Shown one piece after another: positions 9,435 to 19,778 of a stretch of DNA of 64,000 bases (positions are counted from its first letter, which is position 1; each line of letters opens with the position of its first letter). The notes below the pieces were generated by a model that saw only the letters and a program-made list of their open reading frames with translations, made no database searches and was not told where the DNA came from. Position numbers and translations under genes: made by a program. Source of the stretch: Prostheceraeus crozeri. Its lineage: Eukaryota; Platyhelminthes; Polycladida; Euryleptidae. Location of the stretch: positions 496,001 to 560,000 of the forward strand of contig CAJQUW010008753.1 in the NCBI GenBank assembly GCA_907163375.1, in the 5' to 3' direction.

Positions 9435-12043
9435 TTAACTCAAACGAAAACCACTATTAAATAACTTAGCCATGTAAACAAAAAAGCAATCTTGACGCAA
9501 AGAACTTTCACATAATGGAATACGAAAATGTTTCGACACAGGAAGTTTTGGTGGTACAAGATCATGTAAAGGGTGAGATACGTCCAAAGAAATGTTCTGA
9601 AATAACCGGAAACCCTGAACTAAACGTCGATATGCTAGCGGAACAAAAAAAGGGCAATCACAATTGTCGGAGCAAATTAATCTGTGGCAGCGGTTTTGCA
9701 TTCTCTCTAATTTGATGGCCTGTGTTTCTGATAAATTGGCAAATAATGGCGCGCAGTATTCCAACAAACTTCTAACGCACGAGAAATAGACGTTACACAG
9801 ATCTTTCTTTGACAAAAATGGTTTGAGCTGCCGCAAAGCAAACAATGTAGATGAGGCGCTCTTACAAATTCCAGAAATATAGTCATTCCAAGAGAGAGTG
9901 GAATCGATGGTAACACCAAGCACACGCATGGTTTTACAGCATTTAATATCTTTCAAAATGTATGAGTTGCACTCAAAATGTCTGGACCGAGTTACAAATA
10001 ATTGTTGACATTTATTTATCTGGATTTTCATATGATTTCCAACGCACCAAGTGCTAACTTTTGAAACAGCTTGTTCGAGTGGACTAGAATTCGTGCCTTT
10101 AACAATAGGCGAACACAAAGTAAAATCATCAGCATAGCTCACAGTAAGAATGTGGTCATTGACATCATACAGGGAATCCTCAAGGTCAGCAACAAAAAAG
10201 GCAAACAAAAGCGGGCCTACCACTGATCCTTGGGGTATACCACTACCATCGTTACAGTAATCACTGTAGAAAGTATTCCACTTCACACGCTGACATCTAT
10301 CAGTTTGATAATTTTGTATAAACAGTACAATGAAGTTATCCAAACGTTTCTCGGTCATCTTTTGTACAAGTATACGATGAGACATTTTATCGAACCCTTT
10401 TTCAAAATCCAAAGCGACGAGCTGACAGCACTGAATACTACGCTTTTGAATAGCGTCACTGATAAAATTCTGCAATGATAACAGCACCGTTGTCGTCGAA
10501 CATTTAGGTCTGTACCCGAACTGGTGCTTCGAAAAGTGATACAAAAATGAGCTTTTATAGTGTTGCACTAATCTCCTCTCAAACAATCTCTCTGGCATCG
10601 GTAACAATGAAATAGGCCGTGAATTAAATAATGAGGGAGGTTTACTTTTTGGCACAGGGAAGATATTTGCGCACTTCCAAGCAGTCGGTAAGTTTGCACA
10701 CTGTAAACATAGGTTGTAGATATAACACAAGGGCTCAGACAGACAGCCGGCAAACTTTGACCACAAAATTGAGGGTATGTTATCCGAACCACTCGCTTTC
10801 CTTGGATTAACGTTTTGCAAAAGAGAATACACTTCATCTACTTTGAATTCAAAAGGAACCATGAAAGGGAGATCTTTAACACAAATAGGATCATCAATAA
10901 AATGAGAGCTGTAATGTTCATTCAGTAATTCAATAATTTCCCTCACGCTTTTAGACTGACTTGCTCGCTGTAACCAATCTTTTGAATTGTTATTGCTTGA
11001 AGTAACATTCTTGTATACATCCCAAACAGTTTTGTTTTGTTCCATTAATCGTTCAGCCCATTTATTTTTTGCATGATAAATTTCCTTCTTCACTTTATCC
11101 CTGTAATGTATGTATAGCGGCCAATTTTTGTCACGGTAGGCTTTGTAACGCTTGTTAATTAAAACTTTGATATTCGGAGTGATCCATTTCTTGTCATGGG
11201 ATGTCTTCTTTATATAATCAACAGGTATTAATTTGATACCTTCTCGCAATATTCGATAGAATGTGTCACAAGCTTCGTCAATATCTACACCACTTAAAGC
11301 AGTTACCCAATCGAAATCACTTATAAAAGATTCAACTCTTTGAATATTCGATGTACGAAGATCTAAGACTGGATGCAGGGTGGTATCACACGGGGTGAAA
11401 GTCTTACTCGGGGATAGGAGAATAACACGCTAGCACCGAATGGAGCAAAACATTGCGGATCTAAATATAAATGACTCAACGAGGAAGGTAATAAGATTTT
11501 GTCCAAAAAGGCATCACCTCTCGTTGGACTACGTACCATTTCACATAGATCAAAATTACTCTCAAAATTTGTAACATCAACATGATTGAAATCGCCAGTT
11601 ATGATGACTATAGCTGTAGGATGTCTCAAAAGATAAGAGTCAATCTCGGAACAAATATACTCACATGCGGTAGCTTGCTCAGTAGCATTCATTTTTCCTC
11701 CATCAGGAAAATACAATGTGGCAAAAATGCATTCAAATTTGAAATACCTGGCATAAATAAAAAGCAATTCCACATGAATATTATCCGATTTCACCAAAAT
11801 ATCACTAACATGAATGAAAGTCTTTGCCCATAAACAGATACCACCGCCGTTGCGATTCATTCGATCGGACCTGAAAATATCGTATTCATCCAGATATAAA
11901 ACATCATCAGGGCACAAATTGTCGAGCCATGTTTCCACTATCATGATAACGTCAGGTGAATGTGTTGACGAGAACAGAGCAATTTCGTCCAACTTATTGT
12001 TGACTGATCTAGCATTCGTAAAGCACATTGAAGGTATAAACAT
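9435..12043 (-). pseudogene. LINE B ORF2: endonuclease and reverse transcriptase, one frameshift
   Basis: The endonuclease (12043-11430) shows FTNARSVNNKLDEI, VETWLD and GDFNHVD. The RT (11249-9435, 604 codons open) shows FNSRPISLLP, HQFGYRPKCSTT, GIPQGSVVGP and SYADDFTL. A frame change near 11420-11440, in the last part of the endonuclease, separates the two. The remainder is open, so this was probably active recently. It begins 15 bases after the ORF1 stop. Confidence 0.9.
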
Positions 12044-12058
12044 GGAGTGGGAACATCG

Positions 12059-12790
12059 TCAATCCGTCTTCTCAACAATCTTCCCACGACGTAATATAAC
12101 ATTCTCACCGGCAGCTTTCCTCGCCTTGAATTCTTCTACCAAAGCTCGATCTTGCTCCAACTGAGCTCGGGTAATATCTGGTTTAACATAAATTCTTCTC
12201 CCAGATTTTTGCTTTAACTCCTTCAACTTTGAAGAACGTCGTAGACATTTAGCTTTGGCATCATGTGATTTAAAATTAACTTTCAAAGGTCTTGGTTTGT
12301 TGCCTTTCCGTCCTCCAAGACAAGAAACACTCATAACATTGTCGAAGGACACTTCAAGAGATCGGCACAAACCGGCCACAACGGTATCATCAAATTGAAA
12401 TTCATCCACAGAATCATCATCGCACTCCTGAAGACCAAAGAATATTACATTATTGCGTTTTTCTTGAATTTCATTGGTTTCAATAATCGCATTTTTGACA
12501 ATTGAGTTGCTGTCCTCGGTCAGCTTGGAAGCTAGCTGATTCTTCATTATGTTGAGTTCATTTTCAACCATAGTCAACCTTGCGAGTATATCTTGCACTT
12601 TAACACCTTTGCATTTATCACAAGAATATGACAGATTTCCGGATTGTATCACTGATTTGCAGACACTGGCGTTAACATTAGCACAGTCTTTCCTGGCATG
12701 GACAAAGCTACCGCAGCACACACAGCGTATTGCGTCACCATCAATAGCCAAGCAACATGTCATGCACAGGACATCCGAAGAATCAGCCAT
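12059..12790 (-). CDS. LINE B ORF1 protein with PHD-like zinc finger, 243 aa
   Basis: Residues 9-60 hold regularly spaced Cys and His (CMTCC, CVCC, FVHARKDC, CDKCKG), as in the PHD-like fingers of some CR1-type ORF1 proteins. Residues 70-110 are a coiled coil (ILARLTMVENELNIMKNQL). Residues 115-243 resemble the RNA-binding C-terminal region, with RPLKVNF and KPDITRAQLEQDRALVEEF. It would package LINE RNA. It is an intact frame inside a transposon, not a host gene. Confidence 0.8.
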   Translation of the reverse strand: MADSSDVLCMTCCLAIDGDAIRCVCCGSFVHARKDCANVNASVCKSVIQSGNLSYSCDKCKGVKVQDILARLTMVENELNIMKNQLASKLTEDSNSIVKNAIIETNEIQEKRNNVIFFGLQECDDDSVDEFQFDDTVVAGLCRSLEVSFDNVMSVSCLGGRKGNKPRPLKVNFKSHDAKAKCLRRSSKLKELKQKSGRRIYVKPDITRAQLEQDRALVEEFKARKAAGENVILRRGKIVEKTD

Positions 12791-13399
12791 AGTATGCAGT
12801 GATAGCAGCTCAGATGCAAGTTTTTAGGGATTACTCAAAAATATCGAAGTATGGCGAAAACGGAGGATGCAGTTTCACAGATGGTCTCGAGAGCTGTCAG
12901 ATGATACTTGGTAGACCGATTGCGTCTTGTTGAACACCAAATAATACGTCAAATTCGATAATGTCACACGAGACTGCAGGAGCGACGTCTTGACTCGTTC
13001 ACGCCGTCGCATGATAGTGGTAATATGCAAGATCCTAGTAAACTAGATAAAACAATGAAACATTGTGTAATTTTTGATGATTGTGTTAATGATAGAAATC
13101 AGTCAGTTCAGAGAAATTATTTCACAAGAGGTAGACATAATAACTGCAGTGTTTTTTATTTAACACAAAGTATGGATTCATTAGATGGAAGTGTTATTAG
13201 AAAGAATGCAAATATATTTATACTATTTGAAATAAATGCAAGAAACTTATGTGATTTGTTAAGAGATTTATGCGTAAGAAATAAAGATGAATTTAAACAA
13301 TCGTGTAATAATGCTTGGTCAAAAGATTACGGCTTCATTACAATTAATATTGATAAAAAAATTCATGATAGAGTTATCGAACAATTGTTCTCTGACTAA

Positions 13400-13480
13400 G
13401 CTTCGCCCCGACTGAAAGTCGATAGAAAATATTTTCGCGGAGTGATCGAACGGAGTGATCGAACGGAGTGACCGAATAAT
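13400..13480. repeat. Hairpin and short tandem repeat after the ATPase gene
   Basis: CGACT-GAA-AGTCG forms a perfect 5-bp stem just after the ATPase stop. It is followed by three copies of a 13-base unit, GAGTGATCGAACG with variants. The patch is GC-rich compared with neighbouring sequence and belongs with the element's other hairpins. Confidence 0.5.
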
Positions 13481-13520
13481 TTTTTCTTATAAATTTTTTG
13501 TTAATAAAATAAGAAAAAAT

Positions 13521-13826
13521 ATGTTAAATGCTTACAAGATAGAACATGTACCAGTTTTAAAAGATTATCGACATCCTACAAATCCTGTAAATTCGAAGAA
13601 ATAAGTTATATTTTATTATCATCATAAATACGTAGCGCTCGTTACAGATTATAAAACAAAACATGGTATTAAACCGTGTGTTAAAACAAAAGACTTTCCA
13701 CTTTGTTTAAGAAGTTTCCGAGTATTTTTGGCGTATAATAATTTATGGTGGTTGGTTAAGAAAGAACATTTAACAACACATGAATTAGTAACATTACATC
13801 AATTACATATTCCTGTGTATATGTAA
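13521..13826 (+). pseudogene. Small unknown Polinton A gene, one in-frame TAA
   Basis: ATG 13521 follows a T/A-rich leader and opens a 102-codon frame ending at TAA 13824-13826. The only lesion is TAA at 13602-13604 (codon 28). The product is small and rich in Lys, His and aromatic residues, with two adjacent Trp near the C-terminal third. I do not recognise it. Its place between the ATPase and PolB genes and its shared start context support it being a real gene. A hairpin (GAACC-GAG-GTTC) follows at 13832-13843. Confidence 0.45.
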
Positions 13827-15199
13827 AAACGGAACCGAGGTTCTATGTAAAAATTCATTTTTTCTTTTAAAAAATATGAATCGTGAAATGTCTCTCGGAC
13901 AAACGTCTAGGATTGATGAATTAATCAAGAAACAAACTGCTGAGTTTGATGCGCAAATTAAACATAGTAAACGTAGTAAACGTATTAAAAAACAGAAACG
14001 TACTAGGCGTAGTATTAGACGTAATATTAAAAAACAGAAAAGTGGAACAAAAGAAATATTAGAAACTCCTATTACTGATATCTTTTTTGATGATAGAATT
14101 AAGGATGAACTTGGTGATGATTTATGTAATTTATTTAATCCAAATGAAATTAAATATGAAAATGTATCTTTTATTAATGTAGTAAATGAAATGCGGAAAC
14201 TTTTAGCAAATGGTAAAATTATTAATTTACTTGGAAAAGTTGTTAAAGATCAGGAAAATATAATTCTAAATTTTTACGTAACCTTCTATAATAAAAATTC
14301 ATTTGAAATATGGTTTTCGAATCTGGATGAGAAATCCGATGCTAACGAATGGATTTTTACAGGTAATATTAAATATGAAGATTTTGGAATGAAGTTAGTA
14401 CAAAGATCGCATAGAGGGGCAGGGATTAATATGAAATATAGAATCAAAGAATATTTCGGTGAATATTGTTATATTCCTTCTGAAGATTTTTGTTTTATTA
14501 AATGTTATAATGTTTTACGAGGTTTTAATGAAGAACAAGGAGAAATGATGAAAGAAATGTTTAATAATTTTTTATATAAAGAGAAAGCCACATCTAGAAC
14601 AGGAGTAATGTCAAACTGCAAATTTTCTCAATTCAATAAATATTTTGGAGAATGTGTTCAATATTATATAGTCCTGCCAATCGTCATTTAAATCCTAGAG
14701 GAATTGAAACGTTTCATAATTATGTTTATTACAATTATTTTCACGAAGGTTCAACAATTGGTCACTATTGTTTAATTAATAAATCTCATAAATTAAAAGC
14801 TATTAGAGAAATTGAAAATAATTTCAAACCCATATATAAAACAGTTACTGATGAAAATCTAACAACACGTCCATATAAATCATAACAAAGAAAAAAATTG
14901 ACTATGGTTCAACATATATTTGGGATCTCGTAACTTTTCCTGATCCTAACTGTTCAACAGCTCATCCTATTCCTTATGCTGTAGGAGCTATTAATTTTAA
15001 TAAATTTATATGTTGCTTACCGAAACAAAGATTGAAAGAATGAGAAACACGTTTGTTAAGTGATATGATTAAAATTAAACGATCAAAAGATGAAGATGAA
15101 ATAAAAAACTTAAAAAACAAATTTATGAGTATAATAATTTAACTGAATTAGAATTTAATAAACTTCAAAATTGTGTCAAAATATTTACGAGAACTGAGG

Positions 15200-15280
15200 A
15201 TGATAATGTCCAATCGGGGGAAACCCAGAGGACGCATGTCCGATCGGGGGAAACCCAGAGGACGTATGTCCGATCCATCA
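15200..15280. repeat. Tandem GC-rich insert in the PolB gene
   Basis: Two and a half copies of a unit of about 35 bases, ATGTCCGATCGGGGGAAACCCAGAGGACG, interrupt AT-rich PolB sequence. GTCC and GGAC at the unit edges and GGGG/CCC around AAA can pair, so each unit is a potential hairpin. Confidence 0.55.
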
Positions 15281-15986
15281 ATTTTTTAAACCTCTTGGAA
15301 AATTTAATTATTCGAGAGTAACTTTAATAGCTCGCAATTCATCAGGTTTTGATTCCTATTTCCGATAAAAGCTAATTTTAAATTATCTAAACCGCCTCTT
15401 AAAACTTCAAGAGGAATATTGACTGCTTCATTACAAAATCCTTATACAACTGAATGTGTTAGTAGATACATTCAAAAATCTTTTAGATTTAAAAACAATA
15501 TGAAAAAAGATTCACCTTCAGGTAAATTAGCACTTAGAAACTATTATAATGAAATGTAGTTATCAACATGTAAAAACAAGTCTTTCTAAATGGTGTGAGA
15601 ATTTTAAAATTCCTACGAATGTGTGTAAATTAAATTATGAAATTGGAGACATAACACATGAAAATTATAAAGAAAAAGAAAATGAATGGAGACCATATTT
15701 AGTTAACGATACTCTTTCTTTAGCTTTTTGTATCTACAAATATAATAATGTTATGCGAGATTTAGTTGGTGAAGATATAACTACTAATTTGACATCCTCT
15801 GCTTTAAGATTTAACGGTTGGATAAAAAGCGTACAAAATGACAATATAAATATTCATTCTCATATAGATTTATGGGCTAGAAATTATATTAGAAAATCTG
15901 TTAAAGGTGGAAGAGTTTCAGCAAATATAAGAAAATATATATCGCCATTTTGTAGCATCTTGTTACCAATATTAAAACAGTATTTA

Positions 15987-16080
15987 CCTGGTCGCTACGC
16001 TGGGGGGGCTTTGTCCCCTGGTCGCTACGCTGGGGGGACTTTGTCCCCTGGTCGCTACGCTGGGGGGACTTTGTCCCTTG
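15987..16080. repeat. In-frame 30-base tandem repeat in PolB
   Basis: Three copies of a 30-base GC-rich unit (CCTGGTCGCTACGCTGGGGG followed by GACTTTGTCC) lie within an open segment. Each unit is exactly ten codons and contains GGGGAC-TTT-GTCCCC as a stem-loop across unit borders. The frame is kept. Confidence 0.65.
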
Positions 16081-16976
16081 GAAGTAATTTAATAGATTTA
16101 ATGAAACAGTATCGAGATTTAGGAGATAAAACTGAAATTTGTAAGAAAATTTCAAATCAACTACTTGAACAAAAAAATTAATTTCTAATGGCTTTTGATG
16201 CAACATCTTTATATCCATCAGCTATGTATGATGAAAATTCAGAATACCCTAAAGCTGAATCAGCTATAGAATTTCGTCAAGAAGAAGAACGGGAAATAGT
16301 ATATAAATTTAATACTCAAACATTTAGACCTAAAACTGGAATATTTACAGTTGTGTTTCAATATCCCAATGATATGTTTTTTCAACCAGTTCCTATAAAA
16401 GATAAAGTTAAAAATCAAAATAATAATTCTCATGTAAAAGTAATCAGGTTTAGAAATGGTATATGTTATGATGTATTAACTTCTGTAGACATACAAGAAA
16501 TTGTTAGATGTGGGGGAAAAATCTTACATATTACTCATGGTATAATTTATGAAAAAAATTATCAAGTTTCACCATTTCGAAATTATATTGAAAAACTTTT
16601 TAATTTGAGAAAAAGATATAAAACAGAAGGAAATACTGTAGGCGATGAGTTAATTAAATTATTGATGAATTCACTATATGGAAAAACCGTACAAAAAGAT
16701 ATAACCACTAAATATCATTTATGGAATGAGAATACATTGAGAAAAAATTTCACTCAAGAAGTAAAAGATTATGAAAAATTAAATGATGAACAATATTTAG
16801 CGAAAGTAGAAATGGAAGATGATGAATTTCTTAAAACTAATATTGTAAAAGATGGGAAGACGTCATTCATGCCATCACACTTAGGTTCTTTCATTCTTTC
16901 TCACTCTAGAAGAATCATGAATAACTTTATTTTAGAAATTAATGGTTTCAACGAAAAATACATTCTTTATACAGAT

Positions 16977-18045
16977 TCAGTAACAGCTGACACGCCTGTA
17001 ATATTGAGAAAGAATAATTTATTATTTATTTCTAGAATAGATAGTATTGTAAACAACTATAAAATTAATCCGTTTGAAATTAATGGTGATATGAAAGAAA
17101 TTTCATTTGTTGATAATTTACGAGTAGAAATTATACTCGTAGAAATTTATACTCATAATGCATGGAGTTAAGTAAAAAAAATATTAGACATTACACAAAT
17201 AAAAGTATTTATCGAATAAGAACAAAAATGGTAATAGTAGATGTTACTGAAGATCATTCATTGTTAGATGAAATAGGTAATGAAATAAAGCCACACGAAT
17301 TAAATATAGGAACAAATTTACTACATAATAAATTATTTTTACACGACAATACAATCACATTGAAACAAATTGTAAGTGATATTTATGTTAATGATCCACC
17401 TAATTTAAGATGTAAGCAAGCATTTATAGAAGGGTTCTTTTTAGGAGATGGCTCTGCTGGAATCTATAATTATGAATCAGGAGTCAGATATTGTTGTGCT
17501 TTATATAACCAAGATCTTAACCTCTTAATTAAATTAAAAACATATATTAATGAAGTCTATAACAATGATTGTAAAATATATGATACGATGAGATCATCTA
17601 GGGTATGCAAACTTAATTTTCAAAATCCAAAACAATATGCCACATACTTTAGTGAAAATTATTATAATCAGTTTAAAGAAAAACGTGTTCCTTGGTATGT
17701 TCTAAATGCTGAATATAATATTAGATATTGGTTCTTTGTTGGATTTTATGCAGCATATGGGGAAGTAAATCTTTTTTTACAAGTAAATATGCAATTATTC
17801 GTTTTACACAGAAAAATAAAGAAAGCTTTAGTGGTTTATACAATTTGGCTTCATCTCTAGGTATTAATTTGGTAGTAAGCGAAAGACAAGATAAACCATT
17901 GTGTTTTACTGCGTGTCAAGTTAAAAATTATATCACCAAAGATGTCACCACTGTAAGATACTTAAATAATAAACCACAATATGTTTATGATATTGAAACA
18001 GAAGATGCCACATTTAATTGTGGTTTTCCATTAATTGTAAAATAC
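16977..18045 (+). other. Degenerate LAGLIDADG intein in PolB motif C
   Basis: The PolB sequence reaches LYTD at 16976, then changes to SVTADTPVIL, a typical intein N-terminal block with Ser as first residue. Polymerase sequence resumes with TDSIY at 18046. The insertion lies between the first Asp and the Thr of the family motif YxDTDS, a site also used by other PolB inteins. Near the middle are a LAGLIDADG-like motif FIEGFFLGDGSAG (about 17420-17460) and a second FFVGFYAAYGE (about 17735-17770) whose Asp is replaced by Tyr. The C-terminal block reads VYDIETEDATFNCGFPLIV but ends KY where His-Asn is usual. The length is 1069 bases with frame changes near 17165 and 17800, so splicing and homing should both be dead. 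Confidence 0.85.
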
Positions 18046-18535
18046 ACTGATTCAATATACATTTCTAATGAACTCTTCAATAAATTAGATGCTGCTGGAT
18101 ATGTTGGGGGAGAATTGTGTCAAGGAAAAAATGATTATGGAAATGGTGGAATTATTTTTGCAATGTTTATTGCACCTAAAATAAAATATTGTATTACTGT
18201 AGATGAACAAGGGAGACTTAGTGAAAAAAAACATTCAAGGGATATTCACAAGATAAAGTAAAAGTAGAAGATTTTATAAAATTATTCGGGTAAAACATTA
18301 TCGACTACAGTTAATAAACCATGGAAAAGATCTTTAGAAACTGGAATTAGTATTCCTGATAAAAATAATAATACTGAAGAAAAAATTTTCTGGTCAAATA
18401 AATATTCTTAAACGTCAACCACCTGATGAAAATGAAATTATGTTACCTTATAACGGAGAAGATATTCAAGCTAAAATATTTCAAACAATCGTCAGTGAGA
18501 GTAATTTTAGTGATGATGATGACACGTGGGAATAA

Positions 18536-19228
18536 TAATTTTTTTATTACATCCAAAAATATAATTAATTAATTATAGCACTCACAGCGTTTATTATTGG
18601 TTTTTATCTTCAATTGTTTGTTTGGACAACACAATTAAAACTTTTACGGAGCAGCGTGACTTCTTTCTCTCTCTCTCTCTCTCTTGATCCTGTTCGTTAC
18701 AGGAATATTGTATTCACAATGACATGCATTCTTTAAAAAAATTGTTTGTCTTCAATGAGAATAATTCCCGTATGCTTTTAATAGAATGACCTTGAACGCT
18801 AATAGAATGACCTTGAACGCTAATGGAAATTTACACCAAAATTGTTCTGGGAGCCAAAAAATGTGTCAGAATGTTTGTCAACTTGGCTGTCGATAAAAGT
18901 GCCGACATGGTTGTCTATAAAAGCGCCGACATCGCTGCCGATAAAAGTGCCGATATGGTTTGACAGTTGGTGTATTTTTCCATTCAAAACAATGTCGCAT
19001 GAATTATGGAAATTGAAATGAAGAGAAATGCTCATTCATTCAACCTCTCTCTCATATGTCTATTGTGTTTGGATTCTTTTGTTCTTATAGTGTGAATGAG
19101 ATTTCACAACCCGCATTATGCGCTATTGTCTGCGATTTGCTTTACCCGTATCAGCTGTCACAATTTTAGCAGCTGCTACACGCCAATTCTTTTAAGAAAT
19201 TTCTGAAATAGATTTTATTTCATTTAAA
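18536..19228. other. Non-coding gap between PolB and protease, with minisatellite
   Basis: No gene is seen. There is a CT run at about 18663-18684, two direct copies of AGAATGACCTTGAACGCTAAT near 18783 and 18804, and a minisatellite at about 18885-18965 built on GATAAAAGTGCCGACATGGTT. The minus-strand open frame across it is a translation of the repeat. Confidence 0.6.
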
Positions 19229-19663
19229 ATGAGCAACATAAATGAGTTTTTAAAATTATATGGAACGCAAACAACTACAAATTTTGATCGAAAGAAAATC
19301 GAAAATCAATTGGGAATAGAGAATTTTCACGTATTGATGAGAGACGAATTACAATTCCTAAAAAATATGCCATCAGGAACCTTCAGTTTCCGGAACAAAG
19401 TTCCAACTATAAATTTCATAACAAATCTTCACACATCAGACCAAAAAAGAGTACATTGGTCAGCGGGGCAAAGAAATAAAAATGGAGATAATTATTATTT
19501 TGACCGCCCAGAGGCTGAGAACTATTGGTTCGACTCATATGGTCTTCCCCCAACAAAAGAAGTTAAAAAATTACTTGGCAATGGAACTTATAATACATTT
19601 CAAATTCAAAAACCGGGAACTACTTATTGTGGTCAATTATGTCTTTATGTTTTATTGAAATGA
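19229..19663 (+). CDS. Adenain-like cysteine protease (virion maturation), 144 aa
   Basis: The start follows TTCATTTAAA. The order of catalytic signposts fits the adenovirus protease/Ulp1-like fold: His in RVHWSAG at about residue 74, Asp in YWFDSYG at about 101, and near the C-terminus Cys in the string TYCGQLCLYVL. The family cleaves capsid and core proteins during virion assembly. At 144 residues it is short and lacks sequence after the Cys helix, so the C-terminus may be truncated by the TGA at 19661. It is the last rightward gene, facing the integrase. Confidence 0.75.
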   Translation: MSNINEFLKLYGTQTTTNFDRKKIENQLGIENFHVLMRDELQFLKNMPSGTFSFRNKVPTINFITNLHTSDQKRVHWSAGQRNKNGDNYYFDRPEAENYWFDSYGLPPTKEVKKLLGNGTYNTFQIQKPGTTYCGQLCLYVLLK

Positions 19664-19778
19664 CAGGAAGGAGTACCATTTCTAGATATTATGTTAGAAT
19701 TGAATAATAATAATAATGATTAAAAATCGCTTCATTGTAATTCAATTTGATAAAATCGACCTCTGATATCTCCATCAT

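Larger units (their letters stand above)
9334..13010 (-). mobile_element. LINE B, near full-length, nested in the ATPase gene
   Basis: The insert is 3677 bp on the minus strand, flanked by the 6-bp duplication ATGATA. Its 3' end (left side) is a short TTATC-type tail, AAGATAAGATAACG as read on the plus strand. It contains ORF1 (12790-12059) and ORF2 (12043-9435). It is less decayed than LINE A, so it inserted after Polinton A. Superfamily CR1/Jockey-like; clade not resolved. Confidence 0.9.
8950..13399 (+). pseudogene. A32/FtsK-like packaging ATPase, split by LINE B
   Basis: The start (ATG 8950) follows TTTTTATTAAAA. The Walker A motif GRSGCGKT is encoded at 9036-9059. Walker B (HCVIFDDC) and the rest of the C-terminal half lie at 13025-13399 beyond the LINE. 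The LINE duplicated ATGATA (9328-9333 and 13011-13016), and the frame on the left continues directly into that on the right if the insert and one duplicate are ignored. A separate frameshift lies between the start and Walker A, near the A run at 8973-8981. The family pumps DNA into the capsid. Polinton B has an intact homologue. Confidence 0.85.
13876..18535 (+). pseudogene. Protein-primed type DNA polymerase B with intein, many breaks
   Basis: The start follows TTTTAAAAAAT. The N-terminal part (13876-14885) has a basic segment and then CYIPSEDFCFIKCYNVL and later strings that match the conserved N-terminal region of Polinton PolBs. Exonuclease-type sequence begins near 14905 (IWDLVTFPDPNC). 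The polymerase part shows motif A (FDATSLYPSAMYD, 16190-16230), motif B (LLMNSLYGKT, about 16660-16690) and motif C split by an intein at 16977-18045. Frames are lost between 14690 and 15549, around 16185, inside the intein and again after 18261. The gene ends in an acidic DDDDTWE-like tail at 18535. It would replicate the element from its termini; this copy cannot. Confidence 0.85.

Noticed and set aside
9435..11249. A host reverse-transcriptase-like gene of 604 codons
   Set aside because: It is ORF2 of LINE B, bounded by a target duplication and a TTATC tail.
18820..19035. 71-codon minus-strand frame
   Set aside because: It follows a minisatellite (repeated HVGTFID-type residues) between PolB and protease.
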